Origin: Clostridiales bacterium UBA1446 | GTDB lineage: Bacteria > Bacillota > Clostridia > Oscillospirales > Oscillospiraceae | DNA: 10,398 nt | Assembly (NCBI GenBank): GCA_002329245.1 | Contig: DCTG01000094.1 | Coordinates: 3,294-13,691 of the forward strand | Reading direction: 5' to 3' | Shown: piece after piece, positions 1 through 6,831 of the stretch | Layout of the letters: every line of letters starts with the position of its first letter | Position numbering within the stretch: position 1 is the stretch's first letter | Notes under the pieces: generated by a model | What the model saw: the letters and a program-made list of their open reading frames with translations, nothing else | Database searches by the model: none | Told to the model about the DNA's origin: nothing | Made by a program: the position numbers and the translations under genes

Positions 1-1039
1 CCTTTTCATACAAATTTTCGCCCAATTTTCGCCGGAGCGCTTCATCCTCCGCAAGCGCGACAAGGCGTTCGGCCAAAAGCGCGTCGTCGCCGGGCGGGAA
101 GAGAAAGCCGGTCACGCCGTCCTCGATCAGGTACGGGATCCCCCCGACGTTGGATCCGACGGTGGGAAGGCTCATTCGCGCGCCCTCGGTCAGGGCATAC
201 GGAAAGGTTTCGGAAAGGGAGGTAAGGGCGTTGATATGGATAGCCTGGTAAAACAAATCCATGTCCGGCACCCAGCCGGCAAAACATACCCGTTCGGAGA
301 CGCCGAGCCTTTTTGCCAAAGCCTTGAGCTTTTCCAGCTCCGGTCCGTCTCCGGCGATGAGGAGCCTGAGACGGGGGCAGCGGGCGACGGCGCGCGCAAA
401 CGCGCGAATCAGGGTGCCGACGTCCTTGACCGGGGAAAGACGGGCCGCGATGCCGACAATAACCGCCCCCGCTTCCGCTTCCAGTCCAAAGCTCTTCCGG
501 CAGGTCTCGGGATCCGCCTTCCGCGGGGGACGGGAGAAATCCAGGCCGTTATAGATGGCGAAAAGCCTGTCCGGGGGGAACTTCCGCCGGATCAGAAGAT
601 CCACCATGGCGTCGGAGACGCCGATATAATAATCCAGTTTGCGCAGGGCGATTGCGTTCGTCGTGCCATAGAAGAGCCGTCCGAACGGCCGGCCGAGGTA
701 ATCCAGGCGGTAATCGCTGTGGATGGTTGAAACCACCGGGATCTGCATGCTCCGAAGCAGCAGGGCGCCCATGAGGTTGGCCCGGGAGCCGTGGCAGTGG
801 ATGATGTCAAACTGTTCCTCGGAAATCCGCTTCTTCAGCTCGCGCAGGACACGAAAAACGTTTTTTTGCGCAATGACCTCCGTCGGAATGCCGAGCGCCT
901 GCGCTTCCATGGAAAATGGGCCCGCCCGAAAGCAGATCAGAAGAACACGCTCGGTACGGCCGAGTTCCTGCAGCAGGGAAAAAATGTGCGTTTTTGCACC
1001 GCCGCTGTCTCCGCCGCTAATGAGGTGAACAATTTTCAT
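1..1039 (-). CDS. Glycosyltransferase family 4 (GT-B fold), 3' end cut off by window
   Basis: Predicted cytoplasmic or membrane-peripheral GT4-type glycosyltransferase that moves a sugar from a nucleotide-activated donor to an acceptor, probably in exopolysaccharide, teichoic acid or glycolipid synthesis; donor and acceptor cannot be read from sequence. 346 codons are visible and the frame is open at the window edge; GT4 enzymes are usually about 360-400 residues, so only the last helices should be missing. The N-terminal Rossmann domain opens MKIVHLISGG with a GGAKTH loop (residues 13-18) and HCHGSRAN (81-88). The C-terminal domain has GIAARLSPVKD (196-206), LIAGDGPE (227-234) and the family's E-x7-E motif, E277 and E285 in SLSETFPYALTEG, followed by the GGIPYLIEDGVTGFLFPPGD donor-site region. 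ATG 1039 is preceded by GGAGG at 6-7 nt. It is divergent from the DUF4330 gene and has its own promoter. The family call is firm; the pathway is inference. Confidence 0.93.
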   Translation of the reverse strand, partial: MKIVHLISGGDSGGAKTHIFSLLQELGRTERVLLICFRAGPFSMEAQALGIPTEVIAQKNVFRVLRELKKRISEEQFDIIHCHGSRANLMGALLLRSMQIPVVSTIHSDYRLDYLGRPFGRLFYGTTNAIALRKLDYYIGVSDAMVDLLIRRKFPPDRLFAIYNGLDFSRPPRKADPETCRKSFGLEAEAGAVIVGIAARLSPVKDVGTLIRAFARAVARCPRLRLLIAGDGPELEKLKALAKRLGVSERVCFAGWVPDMDLFYQAIHINALTSLSETFPYALTEGARMSLPTVGSNVGGIPYLIEDGVTGFLFPPGDDALLAERLVALAEDEALRRKLGENLYEK

Positions 1040-1089
1040 GATTGCCTCCGTAGCTTGCCCAAACGGACACGCAGGAATAAAATTTGGGG

Positions 1090-1118
1090 TTGTGAAATAA
1101 GTAGAAATATTATACAAT
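1090..1118 (+). promoter_or_regulatory. Candidate promoter of the DUF4330-PAP2-dehydrogenase run
   Basis: TTGTGA (1090-1095), a 17-nt spacer and TACAAT (1113-1118): 4/6 and 5/6 matches to the sigma-A consensus. It would leave a structured leader of about 120 nt before ATG 1247. A second AT-rich -10 candidate, TATAAA at 1184-1189, has no recognisable -35 at the right distance, so I prefer the upstream one. Confidence 0.5.
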
Positions 1119-1137
1119 ACGGAAATCAAGGGGTCAA
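1109..1137 (-). promoter_or_regulatory. Sigma-A promoter of the glycosyltransferase gene
   Basis: Read on the minus strand: TTGACC (-35, 1132-1137), a 17-nt spacer and a perfect TATAAT (-10, 1109-1114). This is 11 of 12 consensus bases at optimal spacing. Transcription would start near 1102, giving a leader of about 60 nt before ATG 1039. The -10 shares bases 1113-1114 with the -10 of the plus-strand promoter. Confidence 0.8.
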
Positions 1138-1192
1138 GTGCGGCAAGCGGGGCGCATGTCGGCGAAAGCGGTCGAAGGCGCTTTATAAAATG

Positions 1193-1225
1193 CCGCCGGG
1201 GCCCCGGTCACTGCCGGCAGGGCGG
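1193..1225 (+). promoter_or_regulatory. GC-rich palindromes in the leader of the DUF4330 gene
   Basis: Two perfect palindromes stand next to each other just before the ribosome-binding site: CCGGGGCCCCGG (1196-1207) and CTGCCGGCAG (1211-1220). In addition CCGCC (1193-1197) can pair with GGCGG (1221-1225), so a larger structure ending four bases before the GGGAGGAG site at 1229 is possible. There is no T-run, so it is not an ordinary terminator. A role in operator binding or in translation control is inference only. Confidence 0.35.
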
Positions 1226-1246
1226 ATCGGGAGGAGTTTTACAGTC

Positions 1247-1741
1247 ATGAAGATTTTGAACCAGCAGGGCAAACTGTTCGGTAAGATCAACCTGATCGAT
1301 TTCATCGTCGTGCTCGTGTTTCTTGTGCTTGTCCTGTTTGCCGCGTCCAAATTGTTGGACAAGGAAGGCGTGCAGGGAAGCATCGCGCTGAACTATACCG
1401 TGCTGGTGGAGAAAGTCGCGCCCGAGACCTATGACTCCCTTATGCAGCATGTGCCTTCCCAGCTGATGGCCTCCGGATCTTTGGTGGACGGTTATGTGAC
1501 GGGTGTGGAGCCGAGAACGCATATCGTCTATACGGAAACGGCGGGGGGAGAGCTTGTAGCCGCGGAAGATCCCCGGCTGCTGGATCTCGTATTCACCATA
1601 GAGGTCAACGTGCCGAAGGATCCCGTCCAGCTCAACACGGTCGGCACGCAGGAAGTGCGCATCGGGAAAAAGGACCATATCGTAAAGACGGAGTACTTTG
1701 AATTAATCGGTACGATCCTGACGGCGGAATGGTCGCAATAA
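1247..1741 (+). CDS. DUF4330 family membrane-anchored protein
   Basis: A 164-residue protein of the DUF4330 type, a family of unknown function found in Firmicutes and Cyanobacteria. It has a short N-terminal stretch (KILNQQGKLFGKINLIDF), one hydrophobic membrane segment at about residues 17-34 (IDFIVVLVFLVLVLFAAS), and an exposed beta-rich C-terminal region of about 125 residues. The opening KLFGKINLID is the part that most resembles the family. The charge pattern and lack of a cleavage site suggest it stays anchored with the C-terminal part outside. Start: ATG 1247 has GGGAGGAG (1229-1236) ten bases upstream; the frame is open further upstream, but that part crosses the promoter region and has no sign of coding. 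It lies divergent from a glycosyltransferase and upstream of PAP2, which suggests a role in surface polysaccharide or lipid-linked glycan handling. That role is inference from neighbours. Confidence 0.85.
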   Translation: MKILNQQGKLFGKINLIDFIVVLVFLVLVLFAASKLLDKEGVQGSIALNYTVLVEKVAPETYDSLMQHVPSQLMASGSLVDGYVTGVEPRTHIVYTETAGGELVAAEDPRLLDLVFTIEVNVPKDPVQLNTVGTQEVRIGKKDHIVKTEYFELIGTILTAEWSQ

Positions 1742-1876
1742 TCCGTGCCGGTGCGAAAGAACTTCATCGGCTGCTGCCGAGATTCTTGCAGTCGACCGGC
1801 CTTTCCGGACGGCCGTTTGGGGGCCGTTTAGCCCACATGGATTGCGCGGGGGAAGGCAAAGAGGCGTCGATTGGAC

Positions 1877-1891
1877 GGGAGGAACGTTTTG
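1877..1891 (+). promoter_or_regulatory. Ribosome-binding site that decides the TTG start of PAP2
   Basis: GGGAGG (1877-1882), then six bases, then TTG (1889-1891). If translation began at TTG 1871, this strong Shine-Dalgarno would lie inside the coding region. Starting at 1889 also puts LLWIQ at residue 13, where PAP2 proteins of this size usually have it. The 1871 start cannot be excluded because GAGG (1861-1864) precedes it. Confidence 0.6.
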
Positions 1892-2458
1892 CTCGCTTTG
1901 ATACAGGAAATTGACGCCGCGGTTCTCCTCTGGATTCAGGACAGCATACGGAACCCCGCCGCGGACGTCGTGATGGTTATCTTCACAACCTTGGGAAATG
2001 CCGGGATTATCTGGATCGCCGTTTCGGGCGTCATGCTCTGTCTGCCGCGCTGGCGCCGCATCGGCTTGTTGGCGCTTGTTTCCATGCTCTTTTGCTACTG
2101 CCTCAACGACGTTCTGATAAAAAATCTTGTCATGCGGCCGCGGCCGCTGTATTCCGTTGAAAACCTCGTGCCCTTGGTTCCCGTGCTCTCTTCCTCCTCC
2201 TTTGCGTCGGGGCACACCGCGTCCGCGTTCGCCGCGGTCAATATCTACCGCCGGCAGACAAGCCGGCCGGCGGCGTTTTTGCTGTTCTTATCCGCGGTTT
2301 TCATGGGAATCTCCCGCATGTATGTCGGAATGCATTATTTAAGCGACGTGCTCGTCGGCACCCTCATCGGCCTTGCCGGCAGCCAGTTTATTTGGTGTTG
2401 GAGCCATCGCATTCAATCCCGCAGGGAAAGCAATAGCGTAAATCCGGACGAAATTTGA
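1889..2458 (+). CDS. PAP2-family phosphatase (undecaprenyl-PP phosphatase-like)
   Basis: Integral membrane phosphatase of the PAP2 superfamily, 189 residues from the chosen start, usual for bacterial members. All three signature motifs are intact: K-x6-RP (K78, R85, P86), SGH (107-109, with Ala where Pro usually precedes), and SR-x5-H-x3-D (S142, R143, H149, D153). H149 should be the phospho-accepting nucleophile and H109 the general acid, acting at the outer membrane face. Hydrophobic segments fit the five- to six-helix PAP2 core. Likely substrates are undecaprenyl pyrophosphate or phosphatidylglycerol phosphate; sequence alone cannot separate BcrC-like from PgpB-like activity. Start: no ATG is available. 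TTG 1889 has GGGAGG (1877-1882) six bases upstream; an alternative TTG 1871 has a weaker GAGG at similar spacing and would add six residues. The dehydrogenase start follows 17 bases after the stop, so the two are probably cotranscribed. Confidence 0.92.
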   Translation: MLALIQEIDAAVLLWIQDSIRNPAADVVMVIFTTLGNAGIIWIAVSGVMLCLPRWRRIGLLALVSMLFCYCLNDVLIKNLVMRPRPLYSVENLVPLVPVLSSSSFASGHTASAFAAVNIYRRQTSRPAAFLLFLSAVFMGISRMYVGMHYLSDVLVGTLIGLAGSQFIWCWSHRIQSRRESNSVNPDEI

Positions 2459-2475
2459 AAGGGGAGGGAATCCGA

Positions 2476-3459
2476 ATGAAAGTAGCTTTCCTGACCTATA
2501 AAGAGCGCGTTGAAAAATATACGCCCCCCGGCGCCGTTCCCTCGGACTGGGAAATCGTCCATTTGGGCGCGGATTTCACGCAGCGCGACGTTTGGGAGAA
2601 AGCCGTTCACGCGGACGCCGTTGTGGTGGACGCGGTGCTGCCGGTTCCGGCCGAACTGATTGCGGGCATGCGAAGGCTTAAGCTCATCCATTCGGAAGGG
2701 GTTGCCTTCAACCGCATCGACGGGAAGGCGGCGGCCGCGGCCGGCGTCTATGTCTGCAACAACGCGGGAGTCAACGCTTCCGCGGTTGCCGAGCAGGCGA
2801 TTTTGCTGATGCTCGCGGTGCAGCGGCGCTACCACGAGGGAGAGGCCATGGTCTATGCCGCGCGGCAGGCCGAGGCGAAGACGAGGTTTATCATGGAGGG
2901 TCTGCCGGAGCTTGGGGACGCGCACGTGGGCCTGGTCGGCTTCGGCGCCATCGGAAAAGAGACGGCGAAGCGGCTTCATGCGTTCGGGAGCAAAGTGAGC
3001 TTTTACGACGTGGTGGGATGTCCGAACCCCGATCGCTATCACGCTTCGTTCCTGCCGCTGGAGGAGATCTATTCGCAGTGCGATATCGTAAGCCTCCATG
3101 TCCCGGTGCTTCCCGAAACCGTTCATATGGTCAACTGGGACGTTCTTAAAAAAATGAAGAAAACCGCCATCCTCATCAATACGGCCCGCGGGGAGCTCGT
3201 GGATCAGGAAGCGCTGTGCCGTGCGCTCCGGGAGGGCGAGATCGCGGGGGCCGGGCTGGACACCCTTGCGCCCGAGCCGGTTCTTCCGGACAACCCGGTC
3301 ATCAATCTTCCGGAAGAGCTGCGCGGTAAAATCGCGCTCTCGCCCCATATTGCCGGCACGACGGCCGGCGTGTTCCACCGTTCCTACCGGAATATCTGGA
3401 ACAATTTAAAAGCGGTCGCGCAGGGCGGCCGCCCGGTCAACATCGTCAACGGCCTGTAA
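2476..3459 (+). CDS. D-isomer-specific 2-hydroxyacid dehydrogenase (NAD-dependent)
   Basis: Cytosolic oxidoreductase of 327 residues in the D-2-hydroxyacid dehydrogenase family, interconverting a 2-keto acid and its D-2-hydroxy acid. The NAD-binding Rossmann domain (about residues 100-290) has GFGAIG (155-160), and D178 at the end of the second strand favours NADH over NADPH. The catalytic set is present: R238 in NTARGELVD, E267 in APEPVLPDNP and H291 in SPHIAGTT. The substrate lobe has GVAFNRID (75-82), in place of the common G-Y/F-D-x-I-D. The SPHIAGTT ending looks more like phosphoglycerate dehydrogenase or glyoxylate/hydroxypyruvate reductase-like members than D-lactate dehydrogenase or VanH; the substrate is not known. 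ATG 2476 has GGGGAGGG (2461-2468) seven bases upstream; a TTG at 2455, overlapping the PAP2 stop, is less likely. It is the last gene of the plus-strand run and is followed by a strong terminator. Confidence 0.94.
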   Translation: MKVAFLTYKERVEKYTPPGAVPSDWEIVHLGADFTQRDVWEKAVHADAVVVDAVLPVPAELIAGMRRLKLIHSEGVAFNRIDGKAAAAAGVYVCNNAGVNASAVAEQAILLMLAVQRRYHEGEAMVYAARQAEAKTRFIMEGLPELGDAHVGLVGFGAIGKETAKRLHAFGSKVSFYDVVGCPNPDRYHASFLPLEEIYSQCDIVSLHVPVLPETVHMVNWDVLKKMKKTAILINTARGELVDQEALCRALREGEIAGAGLDTLAPEPVLPDNPVINLPEELRGKIALSPHIAGTTAGVFHRSYRNIWNNLKAVAQGGRPVNIVNGL

Positions 3460-3480
3460 TCTGTAAATAATCCGGATAAG

Positions 3481-3517
3481 AAAAACATGCCCCGATCAGT
3501 TCGCGGGCATGTTTTTT
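3481..3517. terminator. Bidirectional intrinsic terminator after the dehydrogenase gene
   Basis: AAAAACATGCCC (3481-3492) pairs perfectly with GGGCATGTTTTT (3505-3516) around a 12-nt loop, with a run of six T on the plus strand and five A (T on the minus strand) at the other side. It stops plus-strand transcripts 22 bases after the dehydrogenase stop codon. It can also stop minus-strand transcripts from the convergent regulator gene, about 200 bases past that gene's stop. Confidence 0.9.
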
Positions 3518-3561
3518 GATTCTCAGGAATTTGGCTCAAAACAATAAATGTTTGCTTGAAA

Positions 3562-3709
3562 GGAGCTGGCGCGAAGCGACTGAGGGGCGGATAGGCGCAA
3601 GCCTAAACCACGCAAACGGTTCTGAACTCTCCGCGCTCGTAGGGCGCGTTGTCCTCGGCGTGCCGCCGTTTCTCTGCGCCTTCCCGCCTGCGGGCGGGAC
3701 GAAAGACGC
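3562..3709 (+). repeat. Structured intergenic repeat, copy A
   Basis: This 148-base stretch shares its layout and its ends with 9208-9345. The left block is GGAGCT, a small hairpin with loop GAA (CGC 3570-3572 / GCG 3576-3578) and GACTGAGGGG. The middle part is divergent. The right block is TTTCTCT-n-CCGCCTGCGGGCGGGACGA-n-AGACGC. The right hairpin is TCCCGCC (3682-3688), loop TGCG, GGCGGGA (3693-3699). The left block (AGCTG..GCGAC..GACTGAGGGG) resembles a non-coding hairpin element that I recall as common between genes of Oscillospiraceae-type genomes. It lies between two convergent genes and holds no credible reading frame. Confidence 0.65.
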
Positions 3710-3718
3710 CCCGGCCAA

Positions 3719-5329
3719 TCAATCCTTGGAATGGTGCAGCTCCCAGAAGCGGAAGGCCAGCTGGAAGCCGAGCTGGGTTTCGCGGTTGTTCAGGTCGACG
3801 CCAAGCATTTCCTGGATTTTATTGATGTGATACTGGATGTTGTTTCTGTGCATGCAGAGAAGCTCGCCCGCGGTGGTCGTCCTGCGCTCCGAGAGCAGAT
3901 AGACGTAAAGAATCTGCGTATTGTTGGATTTGTGCTTCCGGTCATATGCCTGCAGGCGGGAAAGGGCGCGGACATACGGATTTCCCCAGAACACGTCGAA
4001 AGAGCCGTCCAGCCCGGTTTCGATCAGCTGATAGATACAGAAGTCGCCGTAATAAAACACCTGCTTGTCCCGTTTGGGAAGAATCCGGTCCCGGACGCCG
4101 GGCGCAAAATCCAGGAAGTTTTCGGATTTGGAAAGGCGTTCGCCCAGCGAGACGGCGCGGCCGGCCTGTTCATAGGCGCGGCGCAGGCCGTAAAAATCTT
4201 CAAATGTTTCGCTGATTCCGCAAAGCGCGTCAAAGGTGGTCAGGGACTGCCGGATTTGCTCGATGTTGGCGGCGGACGCCTCCTGCACCTTCGGCGTGCG
4301 GTAGCTGTTTAAAATGACGATTTCGAAGTTTTCCATGACGATCCGGGCTTCCGGAAAGAGGGACATGAGCTCGCGCTTGAGCCGCCCGGCCGCCATCCGC
4401 CCGTCGCCGCGAAACACAATTTTATAGACGTTATAATATCCCTTGATCGGGATGTTCACGCACTTTGCCCGCTCCCAGATGACCGCCCGGTCGGTCAGAT
4501 TCCCGTAGAGCATATCGGTCATGAGGGAATCGTAAATCTGCACCGTGGTCGCCCCCGCGCGCTGCTTGCGCTGAAAACAGACGGAGAAGGCGTCCAAAAA
4601 AATCTGAAACAGGTCCACCAGGCAGGGCGTTGCGTCTCTCCGGTTGCAGAGCATGACGACAAAGAGCATGGGGGTGCCGCCGTAGCGGAACCAGCGGCTT
4701 ACGGTGGGGTAGCGGGAGGGGGCGCCGGGATTGACCATTATGCCCATTTCCTCGGAATAGACCTTGAAACGGCCGGCGCTCTGAAAGGCCTGGAGGACGT
4801 CTTCCGAGTGATAACCCTTTTCAAACAGCGCGGACATGATTTCGTCCCCCGTGCCGCTGTTCTTGGTGTGCGCGACCAAGGTGAACGCGGTGTCCACAAC
4901 GGATATCACGTTCTGCAGCACGGGCTCCGCCAGATCAATGAGCTGCTGGTAGTCGCAGTCGCTGAGCAGGGCGGATTGCAGCTGAGCCGTCCAGTCCCCG
5001 ACCTGGCGAAAGCGCTCCTGGAGCCTGGCGTAAACGGTTTTCAGTTCTACGTCGTCTTCGATCACGACGATCCCGTTGAGGGCCGTTTCGTTTTCCGCGG
5101 CATCGGTCGGGCAGTCGCGCACGCAGATATAGTGAAAGCCGGGCATCCTTGCGTTGATGCTCATTGCCTCCGAAAGCCTGCAGACGTAAAGATAGCTGCG
5201 GGACATCTCGGACGGCGACTGGGGCAGGATGCTGACCCAGGTGTATTTTGTCTGGGACTTTTGCGGGATATTAGAGGTGTAATGATATCCGGTCAAAGCG
5301 TCCAAGGCGATGTTTTTTGTCAGAGACAT
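3719..5329 (-). CDS. PucR/CdaR-family transcriptional regulator (C-terminal HTH_30)
   Basis: A 536-residue cytosolic regulator. The C-terminal 60 residues or so form the PucR C-terminal helix-turn-helix: ILYVYLLSERRTTTAGELLCMHRNNIQYHINKIQEMLG, followed by R-E-T-Q-L-G-FQLAFRFWEL. The T-T-A-G-E-L-x(5)-N-N-I-x-Y-H-I-x-K-I spacing is what identifies the family. Residues of about 105-260 look like a ligand-sensing domain of the GAF type, and about 265-430 like the GGDEF-derived middle domain seen in CdaR-like proteins, without catalytic motifs. Regulators of this kind usually activate catabolic genes for purines, sugar acids or amino acids, often adjacent ones. The ligand is unknown here. ATG 5329 has GGGAGGG eight bases upstream. 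It has its own promoter and is convergent with the 2-hydroxyacid dehydrogenase gene, a possible but unproven target. Confidence 0.85.
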   Translation of the reverse strand: MSLTKNIALDALTGYHYTSNIPQKSQTKYTWVSILPQSPSEMSRSYLYVCRLSEAMSINARMPGFHYICVRDCPTDAAENETALNGIVVIEDDVELKTVYARLQERFRQVGDWTAQLQSALLSDCDYQQLIDLAEPVLQNVISVVDTAFTLVAHTKNSGTGDEIMSALFEKGYHSEDVLQAFQSAGRFKVYSEEMGIMVNPGAPSRYPTVSRWFRYGGTPMLFVVMLCNRRDATPCLVDLFQIFLDAFSVCFQRKQRAGATTVQIYDSLMTDMLYGNLTDRAVIWERAKCVNIPIKGYYNVYKIVFRGDGRMAAGRLKRELMSLFPEARIVMENFEIVILNSYRTPKVQEASAANIEQIRQSLTTFDALCGISETFEDFYGLRRAYEQAGRAVSLGERLSKSENFLDFAPGVRDRILPKRDKQVFYYGDFCIYQLIETGLDGSFDVFWGNPYVRALSRLQAYDRKHKSNNTQILYVYLLSERRTTTAGELLCMHRNNIQYHINKIQEMLGVDLNNRETQLGFQLAFRFWELHHSKD

Positions 5330-5379
5330 GGGAAGAACCCTCCCGTTCCTTGGAAATGTTTTTGCAATTTGCCAAATGG

Positions 5380-5408
5380 ATTATAACAAAAAAATGGGTC
5401 ACAATCAA
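5380..5408 (-). promoter_or_regulatory. Sigma-A promoter of the PucR-like regulator gene
   Basis: On the minus strand: TTGATT (-35, 5403-5408), a 17-nt spacer and a perfect TATAAT (-10, 5380-5385). The start point would be near 5373, leaving a leader of about 44 nt that ends in the GGGAGGG ribosome site. The -35 sits right behind the terminator of the upstream protease gene, so the regulator is an independent unit. Confidence 0.8.
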
Positions 5409-5409
5409 G

Positions 5410-5446
5410 AAAAAAACGGCGCAGGCCCTGAAAAAGGCATGCGCCG
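5410..5446 (-). terminator. Intrinsic terminator of the response regulator-kinase-protease operon
   Basis: CGGCGCA (5417-5423) pairs with TGCGCCG (5440-5446). An inner GCC (5425-5427)/GGC (5436-5438) extends the stem. Seven A at 5410-5416 give a T-run at the 3' side for minus-strand transcripts. It lies 37 bases after the protease stop codon. Confidence 0.88.
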
Positions 5447-5483
5447 GGGGGATATTATTGTCGGAATGCATAAAGGCTTTCTT

Positions 5484-6800
5484 CTACTTGGAAAACGTGA
5501 TCTTATCCATTAGCTTTACTTCGATGTTCAGGTAAATGCCGTCCCGGTAAACCCGAAGGGGAAGCGAGTCCCCCACCTGCAGGTCCGCCTTGGCGGTTTC
5601 CAGCTCGTCCGTGCTCGTAATCGGGATTCCGTTGGCCTCGACGATGATGTCTCCGGGACGAAGTCCCTTGGCGTGCGCGTCGGAGCGGTTGTCGACGCTT
5701 TCCACATATAGCCCCGCGACGGTCCGGTAAAAAGCGGCTTCCTCCTGGCTGATGCCGTACGCGGTGATTCCTATGGCGGTGCGGCCCGCGATATAGCCGT
5801 GCTGGATCAGCTCATCCACAATCGCCTTGGCGGAACTGATCGGGATGGAGAACCCCAGCCCCTCTACGGAGGTGGCGGTCGTGTCGGACAGGGGGGTGCT
5901 GAGCTTGGCAATGTTGATGCCGATGACCTGACCGAACATATTGATGAGGGGACCGCCGGAATTGCCGGCATTGAGTGCGGCGTTGGTCTGCAGCAGGGTC
6001 ATCCGCTTCCCGTCCACACGGATGTCTCGGTTTATGGCTGAAATGATGCCGTCCGTCATGGTGCCCCGGAGCTCGGTTCCCATGGGGTTGCCGATAGCGA
6101 GGACCTGGTCTCCCACCTCGAGCTGGTCCGAGTGTCCGAAATCGGCCGGGGTCAGGCCCGAGGCCTCAATTTTCAAAACGGCAAGGTCGCTCTGTTCGTC
6201 GCCGCCCACCAGAAGGCCCGAATAGCTGCTCTCATCGTACAGGGTAATCTCAACCTCGGAACAGCCGGAGATGATGTGATAATTCGTGATGATGTAACCG
6301 TCCCCCGTCATGATGATGCCCGTTCCGGAGGATTTGAGGTCATCCCCGATGCCCTCCACGGCGACGACGGAAGGAATTGCCTTTTTATAGATATCCTGAA
6401 AGGTCAGAACCTGCGTTCCGGCCGGTTGGAGCTCCAAAATGGCGCCCGTCCCGTTCGGGGCTCTGGGGATGCTGTCGACGCCGGTGAACTGCCGCGGGTA
6501 CTCCGGCGTAACGTCCGCATAGGGAGCGGTTTGGCCGGCGCCGTACGGAGTGCGCCAGATGTTGCCCACCATGGATACGGTATAAGAGATAACCGCGGCA
6601 ACGGCCGCCACAACCAAAAGGATGGCGAGCCAAACCCAGCGCCGCCGCTTTTTCGGCGCCTGCTGTTCCCATCGGGTCCAGGGATCGGAGTCCCGGTAAC
6701 GATAGGAATCGGGCGGCGTGTAATATCTGCCGTAAGGGGAATACTGCTGTCCCCTGATTTCGTTTTCGTCCGGTCCATAGGATTGATTGTTCGCGTCCAT
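5484..6800 (-). CDS. Membrane-anchored HtrA/DegP-like serine protease (S1C) with PDZ domain
   Basis: A 438-residue envelope protease of the trypsin-like S1C family that degrades or refolds damaged exported proteins. Order: a cytoplasmic Tyr/Pro/Gln-rich tail (1-48), the basic stop PKKRRR (49-54), one membrane helix (about 55-77), a linker to about 130, the protease domain (130-325) and a PDZ domain (about 340-432, with RPGDIIVEANG). The catalytic triad is complete: H175 in TNYHIISG, D205 in SDLAVLK and S281 in NAGNSGGPL. One PDZ matches Gram-positive HtrA rather than two-PDZ DegP. ATG 6800 has GGGAGG eight bases upstream; a TTG at 6842 in the same frame would overlap the kinase stop and lacks a good site. 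It follows the kinase gene by 31 bases and has no promoter of its own that I can see, so it is the last gene of a three-gene operon and the likely effector of the two-component pair, comparable in logic to CssRS-HtrA of Bacillus. Confidence 0.95.
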   Translation of the reverse strand: MDANNQSYGPDENEIRGQQYSPYGRYYTPPDSYRYRDSDPWTRWEQQAPKKRRRWVWLAILLVVAAVAAVISYTVSMVGNIWRTPYGAGQTAPYADVTPEYPRQFTGVDSIPRAPNGTGAILELQPAGTQVLTFQDIYKKAIPSVVAVEGIGDDLKSSGTGIIMTGDGYIITNYHIISGCSEVEITLYDESSYSGLLVGGDEQSDLAVLKIEASGLTPADFGHSDQLEVGDQVLAIGNPMGTELRGTMTDGIISAINRDIRVDGKRMTLLQTNAALNAGNSGGPLINMFGQVIGINIAKLSTPLSDTTATSVEGLGFSIPISSAKAIVDELIQHGYIAGRTAIGITAYGISQEEAAFYRTVAGLYVESVDNRSDAHAKGLRPGDIIVEANGIPITSTDELETAKADLQVGDSLPLRVYRDGIYLNIEVKLMDKITFSK

Positions 6801-6831
6801 GTGCAATTCCTCCCAATGAAGAAAGCGTGCC

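Noticed and set aside
236..730. Long plus-strand reading frame inside the glycosyltransferase gene
   Set aside because: It is antisense to a protein with clear GT4 motifs throughout, has no ribosome site, and is rich in Arg/Gly/Pro as expected from the shadow of a GC-rich gene.
791..1246. Upstream extension of the DUF4330 frame
   Set aside because: It crosses the divergent promoter region and the antisense of the glycosyltransferase; ATG 1247 has a strong ribosome site and begins the recognisable family sequence.
1784..1838. GGCC-rich stretch between the DUF4330 and PAP2 genes as a terminator
   Set aside because: Only short imperfect pairings (GGCC, GGCCGTTT repeats) and no T-run, so I see no terminator and expect read-through into PAP2.
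2476..3459. VanH-type D-lactate dehydrogenase linked to glycopeptide resistance
   Set aside because: No VanA-type ligase or VanX-type dipeptidase is nearby, and the SPHIAGTT region is unlike D-lactate dehydrogenases.
3731..4312. Plus-strand reading frame antisense to the PucR-like regulator
   Set aside because: It lies opposite the conserved HTH-coding part, and its translation shows no domain-like pattern. Similar frames at 4808-5386, 6132-6848, 6904-7746 and 8277-8918 are shadows for the same reason.
5361..5376. Palindrome GCAATTTGC inside TTTGCAATTTGCCAAA at the start point of the regulator gene
   Set aside because: The symmetric part is only nine bases in AT-rich DNA. It could be an operator, but nothing else supports it.
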